Origin: Litoreibacter halocynthiae
Lineage (GTDB): Bacteria > Pseudomonadota > Alphaproteobacteria > Rhodobacterales > Rhodobacteraceae
Assembly (NCBI RefSeq): GCF_004365635.1
Contig: NZ_SOBH01000001.1
Coordinates: 558,001-622,000, forward strand
Direction: 5' to 3'
DNA: 64,000 nt
Position numbers and translations under genes: made by a program. The notes under the pieces are model-generated. The model worked only from the letters and a program-made list of their open reading frames with translations, was not told where the DNA came from and did no database searches. Shown one piece after another: positions 53,726-62,973 of this stretch; the first letter of the stretch is position 1, and each line of letters starts with the position of its first letter.

Positions 53726-55737
53726 CCGACGCGACCCAGCACAACCTTCCCCCCGGCCCAATCATCAAGGGGAAGCTCTCTCGCGATGACATCATCATGC
53801 GCGGCAGCATGGTCGTAATCGGCTTGTACCTGCTAATAACGATGGTGTTCCCCCTTTATGCAATGTTGTCGAAATCCTTTTCGACGTTTCAATTCGACCT
53901 GTCCTCTTACGAGGTTCAGGTCAGTGACGAAACCGGGACCACATTTTCGAACCCGATCTCCTTGAACGACCTCAATGAGCAGCTGAAGGTTTTGGAAGAC
54001 AGCGACATGATCGCAGGGTCTGACGGTCGACTTGGGGTGACCCAGTTCTTTCCTGACTTCAGCTTCCGGAGCCCCGTCAAATACCGCATCCGCAACACCA
54101 CCGATGAAGGCCGGTTTCTGGTCGGGTCCACGCTGACTGACAGTACTGATTGGGTCGAATTGGACAGCAATACCTTTCGACGCGTCCAGCTTCGGCCCGT
54201 CAAATCCATCGGGTTCGGAAACTTTCAATCCTACTTCGACACACCTGCGCTTTCAAATTCGATCAAGAACTCGGTTCTGATCGCCACCATCAGCACAATT
54301 GTCACAGTGACGCTTGCGTTCTGGTTTGCATTCGCTTTGAGCAGATCCTGCATGCGCTTCAAGGGGTTATTTCGGCTGATAGCGATGGCCCCGATCCTGG
54401 TGCCGTCGTTGTTGCCGGGCATCGCGCTGGTGTATCTGTTTGGCAACCAAGGCATGCTGAAGGAACTTCTGTTCGGGGCCAGCATCTACGGCCCGATTGG
54501 CATCGTCATCGGATCAGTGTTCTTCACCTTCCCACATGCGTTTCTGATTATATCGACGGCCTTGGCGATCTCGGACGGACGGCTTTACGAAGCTGCGACC
54601 TCGCTGCGTGCGACGCCGTGGCGGACCTTCTGGACTGTGACTATTCCCGGCGCGCGGTATGGTTTGGTCTCGGCGGCATTCGTGGTTTTCAACCTTGTCA
54701 TTACCGACTTCGGCCTGCCCAAAGTCATTGGCGGACAGTTCAATGTGTTGGCGGTGGATATCTACAAACAGGTTATCGGTCAGCAGAATTTTGAGATGGG
54801 CGCCGTGGTGTCGGTGGTCCTAGTTCTGCCCGCGATCCTTGCGTTTGCAATTGACCGCTTTGTCCAAAGCAAGCAGGTCGCGCTGCTTTCGGCCCGGTCG
54901 GTTCCTTATCAGCCAAAACCAAACAAAAAGGCCGATTGGATTCTGTTCAGCTATGCGAGCCTCATTGGCATTTTCATCATTGGGATGCTTGCTGTTTGCC
55001 AGTTCGCCGCGTTGGTAAAGTTTTGGCCGTATGACCTGAGCTTTAGCCTGAATAACTACCAATTCGACCGCATGGACGGCGGTGGTTGGGGGGCGTATTA
55101 CAACTCGATCAAACTGGGACTACTTACCGCGATTGTCGGTACTGCGATAATCTTTTTCGGGGCGTACCTCGTCGAGAAATCCAATGGGTTTAGGACCGGC
55201 CGCGCGATTTTTCAGATGTTTGCAATGCTGCCTATGGCCATTCCCGGGATGGTTCTGGGGCTTGCCTACATTTTCTTCTTCAACAATCCCGCCAATCCGC
55301 TGCACGCGATCTACGGGACGATGGCGATCCTTGTCGTGTGCACGGTGACCCACTTTTATACTGTGTCGCATCTTACGGCGACGACGGCGCTCCAGCAGAT
55401 GGATCGGGAGTTTGAATCGGTTTCAGCTTCGCTCAAGCAGCCGACGCTTAAGCTATTTGGTCGGGTAACTGTTCCTGTCTGCCTGCCGTCAATTCTTGAT
55501 ATTTCCATCTACTTGTTTGTAAACGCGATGACGACGGTTTCTGCTGTTGTGTTTCTTTACTCACCGACAACGTCTCTCGCATCAATTGCGGTTCTGAACA
55601 TGGACGACGCCGGTGATATTGCTCCGGCCGCGGCGATGGGGATGATGATTTTCTATACGAATGCTGGCGCGCGGATATTTCACTTAATTGCCTCGCGCGG
55701 AATTCTTAGCCGCACTCAGGCTTGGCGAAATCGATAG
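53722..55737 (+). CDS. phnU: 2-aminoethylphosphonate ABC transporter fused permease
   Basis: 671 residues containing both permease halves in one chain (about 12 membrane helices). Each half has its EAA loop: LYEAATSLRATPWRTFWTVTIPG in the first and FESVSASLKQPTLKLFGRVTVP in the second. This matches the PhnU2-type fused AEP permease, but a hydrophilic insert of about 110 residues sits between helix 1 and helix 2 (roughly residues 50-165), lengthening the usual ~570-residue protein. Last gene of the AEP locus. Confidence 0.87.
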   Translation: MTDATQHNLPPGPIIKGKLSRDDIIMRGSMVVIGLYLLITMVFPLYAMLSKSFSTFQFDLSSYEVQVSDETGTTFSNPISLNDLNEQLKVLEDSDMIAGSDGRLGVTQFFPDFSFRSPVKYRIRNTTDEGRFLVGSTLTDSTDWVELDSNTFRRVQLRPVKSIGFGNFQSYFDTPALSNSIKNSVLIATISTIVTVTLAFWFAFALSRSCMRFKGLFRLIAMAPILVPSLLPGIALVYLFGNQGMLKELLFGASIYGPIGIVIGSVFFTFPHAFLIISTALAISDGRLYEAATSLRATPWRTFWTVTIPGARYGLVSAAFVVFNLVITDFGLPKVIGGQFNVLAVDIYKQVIGQQNFEMGAVVSVVLVLPAILAFAIDRFVQSKQVALLSARSVPYQPKPNKKADWILFSYASLIGIFIIGMLAVCQFAALVKFWPYDLSFSLNNYQFDRMDGGGWGAYYNSIKLGLLTAIVGTAIIFFGAYLVEKSNGFRTGRAIFQMFAMLPMAIPGMVLGLAYIFFFNNPANPLHAIYGTMAILVVCTVTHFYTVSHLTATTALQQMDREFESVSASLKQPTLKLFGRVTVPVCLPSILDISIYLFVNAMTTVSAVVFLYSPTTSLASIAVLNMDDAGDIAPAAAMGMMIFYTNAGARIFHLIASRGILSRTQAWRNR

Positions 55738-56833
55738 GTGAGGTATCCGTTCGCCAAAAAGGGGCTAGGGTTAGATTCGCCGAAATCGTTTCTTTCGAGC
55801 ACCTGAAAGTGACACCGCGCAAATGCCTTTGCCCAGAACCGCGATCTGATGGCCGAAGCCGCTGGCCGTGTTGTTCCTGACTGTTGTGCGCATTTTGCCG
55901 ATCTGGCTGTCGCTATTGGGAACCGGCCTTGCCTTGCGGGAAAACTGTTTCTGGGCTGGTTCGGGCCAAGAGGTTTGGCCTTTATCCTATTTACCCTGAT
56001 CATGATGGACGAATTCGACTTTCCCGGCGAACAGGAACTGCTCGCCTGTGTCTCAATGACAGTCTTCTTGTCGATCATGCTGCACGGCTAATATCGCAGT
56101 GCGGTGTAACAATATAGCGATAGCCAGGCAGACGTGGTTGGGTGCCATATCATTGCCTCGCAAAGTGACTTAGATTATTCCATTATCACAATGATGCTTC
56201 CCTTTGACGGGTTCAAACCATCGCCAGAACAGTTTCGGGATTACTACAGATCAAATACCAAGAAGCCTTTTTGCACCGCCTACATCGATCCAAAATTGAG
56301 TAAAATCAGACAGCAATTCGGTCGATATTATGAGCCCGCGAAACCCTAGCCGAACTTCCGGCGCGAGGCCAAAAAACACAGCGTGTCGTTGAACGTGAAC
56401 AGGTGAGTGCTTCAAACTGGTTGGTCGCAGAGTCACATGGGATTTGCCAACTCAGAAAACCTTCTGGATCCTGCACGACAGATAGAATCCATGCCCGACA
56501 CGGCAGTCGCTATGCAAGCGCGTGGAAACTGGATTTCGAATTCGCAAGCGAAGCCAGGTTGCTTGCGCAAGATCAGGAATTGGGTGTTGAAAAGGGATTG
56601 ATCCCTGAAAAATTCTGAGGCTGCATCGAGAATTCTAAACCCGAAAAAAAATCTTGCCCGAATCCCCCAACTTGAACAGATTGCAGGCGTTGGGCTGACG
56701 ATGGCGTCGTCATTGCACATGGTGCACCCCTGAGTTTTCGTCCTGAACGCCGGGATCTTGCTTAGCCGCTGCTGCGGAGAGGAAGGATCTTTTCCTTCAT
56801 TCTCTCTCGGTTTGCGGAACGAAGGAGTACCAA
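55738..56833. other. Decayed region without intact genes
   Basis: About 1.1 kb between the AEP importer and creatinase. It contains the frameshifted tail of a CPA1 antiporter (listed separately), several short frames with no recognisable homology (for example a 71-codon plus frame at 56134-56349), and, at the end, GAAGGAG as ribosome binding site for creatinase. A weak stem GAAGGA/TCCTTC lies near 56780-56798. Looks like a scar between two acquired blocks. Confidence 0.6.
55836..56091 (+). pseudogene. Cation:proton antiporter (CPA1/NhaP-like) C-terminal remnant, frameshifted
   Basis: One frame reads PLAVLFLTVVRILPIWLSLLG from 55859; after a frameshift near 55940 another continues LFLGWFGPRGLAFILFTLI and ELLACVSMTVFLSIMLHG to a stop at 56091. 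Together they are the last two to three membrane helices of a CPA1-family Na+/H+ antiporter. The rest of the gene is gone. The left boundary is approximate. Confidence 0.75.
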
Positions 56834-58036
56834 ATGGACCGTCCACAAAGCTACCGGTTTCACCAGGGAGAGAGAGTTCTTCCTTTCGCTGATGCGGAAT
56901 ACGAGGCGCGCCTGACCAAGCTGCGCGCCACGATGGCTGCAGAAGATGTAGATGCCTGCGTGTTCACCTCAATGCACAACATCGCCTATTATTCCGGCTT
57001 CTTGTATTGTTCCTTCGGGCGGCCTTACGCCTTGGTCGTGACTGCCGACGCAAACGTGACATTCAGCGCGGGCATTGATGCAGCACAACCGTGGCGCCGT
57101 GGGTATGGCGACAACATCACCTATACCGACTGGCAGCGGAACAACTACTGGCGCGCTATTCAGTCTGTCACCGGATCGGGCAAAACCATCGGATATGAAG
57201 GGGATCACATCAGTCTTGCGCAAAAGGCGCTACTGGATGAGTTCCTGAGCCCGAAATCATCCAAAGACATTGCACCCGCAACAATGATCCAGCGGATGCA
57301 CAAGTCCAAGGCAGAGATTGATCTGATCCGCGCCGGTGCAAATGTCGCCGATGTCGGCGGCTACGCTATAAAGGACGCCATCAAAGCGGGCGTGCGTGAG
57401 ATCGACGTTGCCATGGCAGGCCGTGATGCGATGGAACTGGAAATTGCCAAACGCTTTCCTGACGCCGAGTACCGCGACACTTGGGTGTGGTTCCAATCAG
57501 GGATTAACACCGATGGGGCTCATAATCCGGTGACATCGCGCAAGCTGGAGCGGGGGGATATCCTCAGCCTCAACACCTTTCCGATGATTTCGGGCTACTA
57601 CACTGCGTTGGAGCGGACCCTGTTTGTCGAAGAAGTCGATCCGGCAAGCCTGAAAATTTGGGAGGCCAACGTGGCCGCCCATGAATACGGAATGAGCCTG
57701 CTCAAGCCCGGTGCAAGCTGCGCGGAGGTGACCGAGAAAATCAACACCTTCTTTGCGGAGCGTGATTTGCTGCAATACCGCACATTTGGATATGGGCATT
57801 CCTTCGGCGTACTCTCACACTACTACGGCCGTGAAGCTGGGCTGGAATTGCGCGAGGATATCGACACGGTGTTGGAGCCGGGCATGGTAATCTCCATGGA
57901 GCCAATGCTGACGATCGCCGATGGCCAACCTGGGGCAGGGGGATATCGAGAGCATGATATTCTGGTCATTACCGAGGACGGAAACGACAATATCACGGGC
58001 TATCCTTACGGTCCTGACTTTAATGTCGTTGGCTAA
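56834..58036 (+). CDS. Creatinase (creatine amidinohydrolase)
   Basis: 400 residues, M24 pita-bread fold. The sequence follows Pseudomonas creatinase closely as I recall it, with a constant two-residue offset: catalytic H230 in SGINTDGAHNPVT (H232 there), E260 in GYYTALERTLF (E262) and E356 in MVISMEPM (E358). QYRTFGYGHSFGVLSHYY and GREAGLELREDIDTVLEPG are also shared. It hydrolyses creatine to sarcosine and urea. AAGGAG precedes the ATG. First gene of an operon-like run with a Pot-type importer. A related amidinohydrolase is the alternative. Confidence 0.87.
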   Translation: MDRPQSYRFHQGERVLPFADAEYEARLTKLRATMAAEDVDACVFTSMHNIAYYSGFLYCSFGRPYALVVTADANVTFSAGIDAAQPWRRGYGDNITYTDWQRNNYWRAIQSVTGSGKTIGYEGDHISLAQKALLDEFLSPKSSKDIAPATMIQRMHKSKAEIDLIRAGANVADVGGYAIKDAIKAGVREIDVAMAGRDAMELEIAKRFPDAEYRDTWVWFQSGINTDGAHNPVTSRKLERGDILSLNTFPMISGYYTALERTLFVEEVDPASLKIWEANVAAHEYGMSLLKPGASCAEVTEKINTFFAERDLLQYRTFGYGHSFGVLSHYYGREAGLELREDIDTVLEPGMVISMEPMLTIADGQPGAGGYREHDILVITEDGNDNITGYPYGPDFNVVG

Positions 58037-58046
58037 AAATGCTCTC

Positions 58047-58072
58047 AGGGAAAGGCTTTACGGCCTTTCTCT
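58047..58072 (+). promoter_or_regulatory. Hairpin after the creatinase gene
   Basis: AGGGAAAGGC pairs with GCCTTTCTCT over 10 bp with one wobble pair, loop TTTACG. No U-run. It could stabilise the creatinase transcript or reduce readthrough into the transporter genes. Confidence 0.5.
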
Positions 58073-58172
58073 GGAATTCCGGTTGTGTTCTGGACCTTGA
58101 GCAGACAGGATTGCCGAAATTCGACAAACTCGCGTGTCGTGCGTGAGACGTCATTTGGGGGAAATGGTCTCG

Positions 58173-59267
58173 ATGGTTGAAGATAAGTCCGCATTCGTAG
58201 CTTTTGAACGCGTTCAGAAAAGCTATGACGGGGAAAACTTGGTCGTAAAGGACCTCAATCTGTCCATGCCCAAGGGCGAATTTCTAACAATGCTTGGCCC
58301 ATCAGGATCGGGCAAAACCACCTGCCTAATGATGTTGGCAGGGTTCGAGACAGCCACCCACGGGGATATTTTGCTTGATGGTGTTTCGATCAACAATATC
58401 CCGCCGCACAAGCGTGGCATTGGTATGGTGTTCCAGAACTATGCGCTGTTCCCGCATATGACCGTCGCTGAAAACCTGTCCTTTCCACTGGAAGTTCGCA
58501 AAACCGGCAAGTCCGAGCGCGAAGAGAAAGTGAAGCGGGCCTTGGACATGGTCCAGATGGGCGATTTCGCAGGACGCCGCCCCGCACAGCTTTCGGGTGG
58601 TCAGCAGCAGCGGATTGCACTGTCACGTGCTTTGGTGTTCGAGCCGGAACTGGTCTTGATGGACGAGCCCTTGGGCGCCCTCGACAAGCAGCTTCGGGAA
58701 ACATTGCAGTTTGAGATTACGAACCTTGCCCATGAGCTGGGGATCACCACGGTTTACGTCACCCACGACCAGACCGAGGCATTGACCATGTCTGACCGGG
58801 TCGCGGTTTTTGATGACGGACGTATCCAGCAACTGGCCCCGCCAGACGAGCTTTACGAGAAGCCGCAGAACAGCTTCGTCGCGCAATTCATTGGTGAAAA
58901 CAACACCTTGGATGGCGTTGTTCAAGAGATCAAAGGCGATACCTGCATTGTGAAATTGGACAGCGGTGACATCATCGACGCTGTCCCTGTCAACGTCACA
59001 AAGGTCGGGGAGCGCACGAGAGTTTCGATCCGACCCGAACGCGTGGAATTCAATCGGGATCGCTTGCACGACGACGCCCACACGCTGAAAGCCGAAGTGC
59101 TTGAGTTCATATATATGGGTGATATTTTCAGAACACGGTTGCGCGTCGCTGGCACGGACGAGTTTGTGATCAAGACACGTAACGCACCCGATCAAGCCCG
59201 TCTAAAGCCGGGTCAAACGATCGAAATTGGCTGGATGCCTGAAGATTGCCGGGCGCTCGACGCCTGA
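58173..59267 (+). CDS. Pot-type ABC transporter ATP-binding protein
   Basis: 364 residues from ATG 58173; ATG 58164 and GTG 58134 in frame are alternatives, but the G-run at 58157-58161 is best spaced for 58173. Walker A is GPSGSGKTT (about 42-50), signature LSGGQQQRIALSRAL, Walker B LVLMDEPLGALDK, then a TOBE domain at the C-terminus. It belongs to the polyamine/opine (PotA-like) group. With the next three genes it makes a complete importer, likely for creatine or a related guanidino or betaine compound given the flanking enzymes. Confidence 0.9.
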   Translation: MVEDKSAFVAFERVQKSYDGENLVVKDLNLSMPKGEFLTMLGPSGSGKTTCLMMLAGFETATHGDILLDGVSINNIPPHKRGIGMVFQNYALFPHMTVAENLSFPLEVRKTGKSEREEKVKRALDMVQMGDFAGRRPAQLSGGQQQRIALSRALVFEPELVLMDEPLGALDKQLRETLQFEITNLAHELGITTVYVTHDQTEALTMSDRVAVFDDGRIQQLAPPDELYEKPQNSFVAQFIGENNTLDGVVQEIKGDTCIVKLDSGDIIDAVPVNVTKVGERTRVSIRPERVEFNRDRLHDDAHTLKAEVLEFIYMGDIFRTRLRVAGTDEFVIKTRNAPDQARLKPGQTIEIGWMPEDCRALDA

Positions 59268-59340
59268 TGCATGCGGTGGAGCGGTCGCCCGGAACGCTCC
59301 AACCTTCGACAAAAGACCGGGCAAACACTGGGAGAAATAC

Positions 59341-60447
59341 ATGAAAACGACACTGAAACTGATGGCTACATCTTGCCTGACGCTGACGGCCTCAATGGCC
59401 TTTGCTGACGGGCATATGGCCAATGAAATGACGATCGTAAGCTGGGGCGGCGCGTATTCCAACTCGCAGCAAAAAGCTTATCACGAACCCTATATGGAGA
59501 ATACCGGCGTCAATATCATCAACGATGAAAGCTCTGCCGAAGCCGTGGCGAAGCTGCGTGCGATGAACGAAGCGGGCAACGTGACGTGGGATGTGGTCGA
59601 TGTTGTTGCATCTGATGCGATCCGCCTGTGCGACGAAGGTCTGGCGTTGGAAATTGACGCTGACACGCAACTGGCAGATGGCGATGACGGATCCAAAGCT
59701 TCGGACGATTTTGGCGACTTGCTGGTCTCCGAATGCTTCATTCCGCAGATCGTTTATTCGACCACAGTTGGTTACCGCACGGATCTTGTGGGTGACACTG
59801 CTCCTACCGACATCTGTGCGATCTTCGACACCGATGCATATCCGGGCAAACGCTCGCTCGAAAAGCGTCCGATCAACAACATGGAATGGGCGTTGCTGTG
59901 TGACGGCGTCGCCAAGGACGCAGTCTATGACGTTCTGGAAACCGAAGAAGGTCAGGCTCAAGCCTTTGCCAAGCTCGATACTATCAAAGACGATGTTATC
60001 TGGTGGTCGGCCGGTGCCGATACGCCGCAGCTTCTGGCTGATGGAGAAGTCGTCATGGGCTCGACCTACAATGGTCGTCTGTTCAGCTTGATCGAAGAGC
60101 AAAAGCAGCCCGTTGCAATGCTTTGGGACGCGCAGGTGTTCGACCTCGACGGCTGGATCATCCCCGCAGGCCTGACCCCAGAGCGCGAAGCGCGTGCGCT
60201 GGATTACGTCAAGTTCGCAACGGATACACAGCGTTTGGCGGATCAGTCCAAGTACATCGCTTACGGTCCTGCACGTGCGTCTTCTGCACCGCTGGTCGGC
60301 AAGCACGCTGACTTGGGTATCGAGATGGCACCACATATGCCAACCGATCCAAACAACGCCAAGAACACCTTCTTGTATAACTACGAGTGGTGGGCTGATT
60401 ACCGTGATGATCTGGACGCAAAATTCCAGGCATGGTTGTCTAAATAA
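59341..60447 (+). CDS. Pot-type ABC transporter substrate-binding protein
   Basis: 368 residues from ATG 59341 (GGGAGAAA upstream), with signal peptide KLMATSCLTLTASMAFADG. The mature start MTIVSWGGAYSNSQQKAYHEPY and DVVDVVASDAIRLCDEG are typical PotD/PotF-like polyamine-binding features; FLYNYEWWADYRDDLDAKFQAWL ends the protein. It is the periplasmic receptor of the importer in the creatinase operon. Ligand not determined; creatine is suggested by the neighbour. Confidence 0.9.
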   Translation: MKTTLKLMATSCLTLTASMAFADGHMANEMTIVSWGGAYSNSQQKAYHEPYMENTGVNIINDESSAEAVAKLRAMNEAGNVTWDVVDVVASDAIRLCDEGLALEIDADTQLADGDDGSKASDDFGDLLVSECFIPQIVYSTTVGYRTDLVGDTAPTDICAIFDTDAYPGKRSLEKRPINNMEWALLCDGVAKDAVYDVLETEEGQAQAFAKLDTIKDDVIWWSAGADTPQLLADGEVVMGSTYNGRLFSLIEEQKQPVAMLWDAQVFDLDGWIIPAGLTPEREARALDYVKFATDTQRLADQSKYIAYGPARASSAPLVGKHADLGIEMAPHMPTDPNNAKNTFLYNYEWWADYRDDLDAKFQAWLSK

Positions 60448-60457
60448 AATGATTGTT

Positions 60458-60486
60458 ATGGGGCGCGACCGTGTGTTGCGCCCCAT
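60458..60486 (+). promoter_or_regulatory. Hairpin between the Pot-type receptor and permease genes
   Basis: ATGGGGCGC (60458-60466) pairs perfectly over 9 bp with GCGCCCCAT (60478-60486), 11-nt loop. Only TTT follows, not a proper U-tract. Fits the pattern of a stabilising or partly terminating structure behind the receptor gene. Confidence 0.6.
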
Positions 60487-60525
60487 TTCACTTGAACGAA
60501 CTTTTCAAAGACTGGGGCGGAAAAC

Positions 60526-62040
60526 GTGACAGAGGTTTTGGCAGCAGATGGACGGCCCCTGAAGGCCTCACTTAACCGCGCCCTGCGCCGTCAGAAGTTG
60601 CGCGCGCTGGCCCTGATCGCCCCCTTGCTGATATTCATCCTGGTATCTTTCGTGATGCCAATCGCTGACATGTTGTTCCGCTCCGTTGAAAACGAAATCG
60701 TGTCGGATACCTTGCCCCGAACTGTCCAAGCGCTTGAGAGCTGGGACAGCTCCAGCGGAGAAGCGCCGGGCGAGGCGGTTTTTAACGCGCTCTACACCGA
60801 TATGGCGCTTGCCACTGAATACAAATCCCACACGCGATTGGGCAGTCGCTTGAATTATGAACTCACTGGCGTTTCATCGCTGTTTCGCAAGTCCGGTCGC
60901 CGCGTAAAGCGGTTCGATACCGACGTATATGCCGATGCTTTCCGCGATGCCGACCCCGCCTATGCCGACCCAAGCCAGTGGGCCGCTTGGATGGGTGACG
61001 ACACCGTCCGCGCCGCTGTGCCTGTCACTGCGGCGACGTATGATGCTTGGGCCAAAATGATCGTGGAGGTCGACAACGACGATCCGGCCAAAGAAGAGCC
61101 ATGGGATTTTGTCTACACCTCCCTCTACAACGAGGCAGTCGCCGGAGCTTCACTACCCGTTGCGGTCGATGTTTCGGGGGTAGAGCCCGTTTCGCTGCGC
61201 GAACAATTCGTGGAAGTCGACAAGAATTGGCTGGATATTGATGTTTGGCAAACCATCAAGATTTACGCGCCAAAATACACCAATGGCTACTTCCTGAACT
61301 CCGTTGATTTGCTCAAAGGTCCTGATGGCGCCGAGGCGCGGCCCGAGAGCGAGAGAATCTATGTTGTGTTGTTTATTCGCACTATGATCATGTCACTGTC
61401 GATCATGGGTATGTGCGTGCTCTTGGGCTACCCGATTGCATGGTTGCTGGCGAACCTGAAGGATCGCACGGCCAACCTGCTGATGATCCTTGTGTTGCTG
61501 CCGTTCTGGACGTCGCTGCTGGTCAGGACATCGGCATGGAAAGTACTGCTTCAACAGCAAGGCGTGATCAATGACGTTCTGGTCTGGATTGGCCTCGTTG
61601 CCGATGACGGGCGACTGCAACTGATCAACAACCAGACGGGTACGATCATCGCCATGACGCATATCCTGTTGCCGTTCATGATTTTGCCGCTCTACTCGGT
61701 GATGAAGACAATTCCGCCTAGTTACCTGCGGGCGGCCAAGTCTTTGGGCGCAACCGACTGGACGGCGTTCTGGCGGGTTTACTTCCCGCAATCTGTGCCG
61801 GGGATCGGAGCAGGGTGCATTCTCGTGTTCATCCTGTCGATTGGCTACTACATCACACCGGAACTGGTGGGGGGCACTAAAGGTGTCTTCATCTCCAACC
61901 GGATTGCCTACCACATTTCCAGTTCTCTGAATTGGGGTCTAGCGGCGGCCTTGGGATCCATACTGCTGGCAGTGGTGCTGCTTCTCTACTGGGTCTACGA
62001 CAAGATCGTTGGCATTGATAACGTAAAGCTGGGGGGCTGA
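60526..62040 (+). CDS. Pot-type ABC transporter permease with large periplasmic insert (PotB-like)
   Basis: 504 residues from a GTG. Helix 1 is at about residues 28-50 and the next helix begins only near residue 285, so about 235 hydrophilic residues lie between them. Ordinary PotB proteins are ~280-300 residues. The C-terminal half is a normal permease with the EAA loop LRAAKSLGATDWTAFWRVYFPQ. The insert has no recognised domain and may form a receptor docking site. Three bases separate it from the next permease gene. Confidence 0.88.
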   Translation: MTEVLAADGRPLKASLNRALRRQKLRALALIAPLLIFILVSFVMPIADMLFRSVENEIVSDTLPRTVQALESWDSSSGEAPGEAVFNALYTDMALATEYKSHTRLGSRLNYELTGVSSLFRKSGRRVKRFDTDVYADAFRDADPAYADPSQWAAWMGDDTVRAAVPVTAATYDAWAKMIVEVDNDDPAKEEPWDFVYTSLYNEAVAGASLPVAVDVSGVEPVSLREQFVEVDKNWLDIDVWQTIKIYAPKYTNGYFLNSVDLLKGPDGAEARPESERIYVVLFIRTMIMSLSIMGMCVLLGYPIAWLLANLKDRTANLLMILVLLPFWTSLLVRTSAWKVLLQQQGVINDVLVWIGLVADDGRLQLINNQTGTIIAMTHILLPFMILPLYSVMKTIPPSYLRAAKSLGATDWTAFWRVYFPQSVPGIGAGCILVFILSIGYYITPELVGGTKGVFISNRIAYHISSSLNWGLAAALGSILLAVVLLLYWVYDKIVGIDNVKLGG

Positions 62041-62043
62041 GAC

Positions 62044-62940
62044 ATGTCTGGATTGCCACCATATGCATCAACCGGCCAGCGCGTCTGGTACTATAGTTTC
62101 CGCGTTATTTGCGGGGTGATTTTCTTCTTCCTGATCGCGCCGATCCTTGTGATCATCCCGCTGTCGTTTAACGCAGAGAACTTCTTTACCTTCACGCCAG
62201 AGATGCTGGCATTTGATCCTGCGGGCTATTCTACGAAGCACTATCAGGATTTCTTCACCAACTCCGACTGGCAACTGGCCTTGCGCAATTCGTTGAAGAT
62301 CGCACCTGTGGCAACTCTGTTGTCCGTATCCTTGGGGACTTTGGCCGCCATCGGTCTGTCCCAAAGCCATGTGCCGTTCCGGCGGGCGATTATGGCGGTG
62401 CTGATATCACCGATGATTGTGCCTCTGATCATCTCGGCGACGGGCATGTATTTCTTCTATTCCAACCCCTATATCCCGATCCCGTTCTACGGAAAGCTTG
62501 AGCTGCCCTTCACGCTGACGGGTACCTACTGGGGCGTTGTTCTTGCGCACGCAGCGTTGGGCATTCCCTTCGTGATCATTACCGTGACCGCAACTTTGGT
62601 GGGCTTCGATCAATCCCTGACCCGTGCTGCGGCCAACATGGGCGCAGGACCGGTCACTACCTTCTTCCGCGTGCAGATGCCATTGATCCTGCCGGGCGTC
62701 GTCTCGGGCGGCTTGTTCGCCTTCATCACGTCGTTTGACGAGGTTGTGGTTGTTCTCTTCGTGGGCTCGGCCGGACAAAAAACGCTGCCATGGCAAATGT
62801 TCACCGGTTTGCGTGAGCAAATCAGCCCGACCATTCTAGCCGTGGCAACGATCCTGATCGCAGTTTCGGTCGCGCTGCTGTTCGTCCTAGAAATGCTACG
62901 CCGCCGGTCCGAGCGCCTTCGTGGGTTGTCGCCGGGATAG
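62044..62940 (+). CDS. Pot-type ABC transporter permease (PotC-like)
   Basis: 298 residues with six membrane helices and the EAA loop LTRAAANMGAGPVTTFFRVQMPL near residue 195. Second permease of the importer, of ordinary length. The ATG is three bases after the previous stop, with GGGGG before it. The aconitase X gene begins 33 bp after its stop, so it probably belongs to the same transcript. Confidence 0.9.
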   Translation: MSGLPPYASTGQRVWYYSFRVICGVIFFFLIAPILVIIPLSFNAENFFTFTPEMLAFDPAGYSTKHYQDFFTNSDWQLALRNSLKIAPVATLLSVSLGTLAAIGLSQSHVPFRRAIMAVLISPMIVPLIISATGMYFFYSNPYIPIPFYGKLELPFTLTGTYWGVVLAHAALGIPFVIITVTATLVGFDQSLTRAAANMGAGPVTTFFRVQMPLILPGVVSGGLFAFITSFDEVVVVLFVGSAGQKTLPWQMFTGLREQISPTILAVATILIAVSVALLFVLEMLRRRSERLRGLSPG

Positions 62941-62973
62941 TGATCTTCAAAGCTGTGAGCGAGGATGTTGAAA

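Noticed and set aside
56134-56349. 71-codon ORF in the decayed region
   Set aside because: No recognisable family, weak start context; left as part of the region description rather than called as a gene.
59392-60486. 364-codon minus-strand ORF
   Set aside because: Lies antisense to the Pot-type receptor gene, whose signal peptide and fold are clear; composition is that of a shadow frame.
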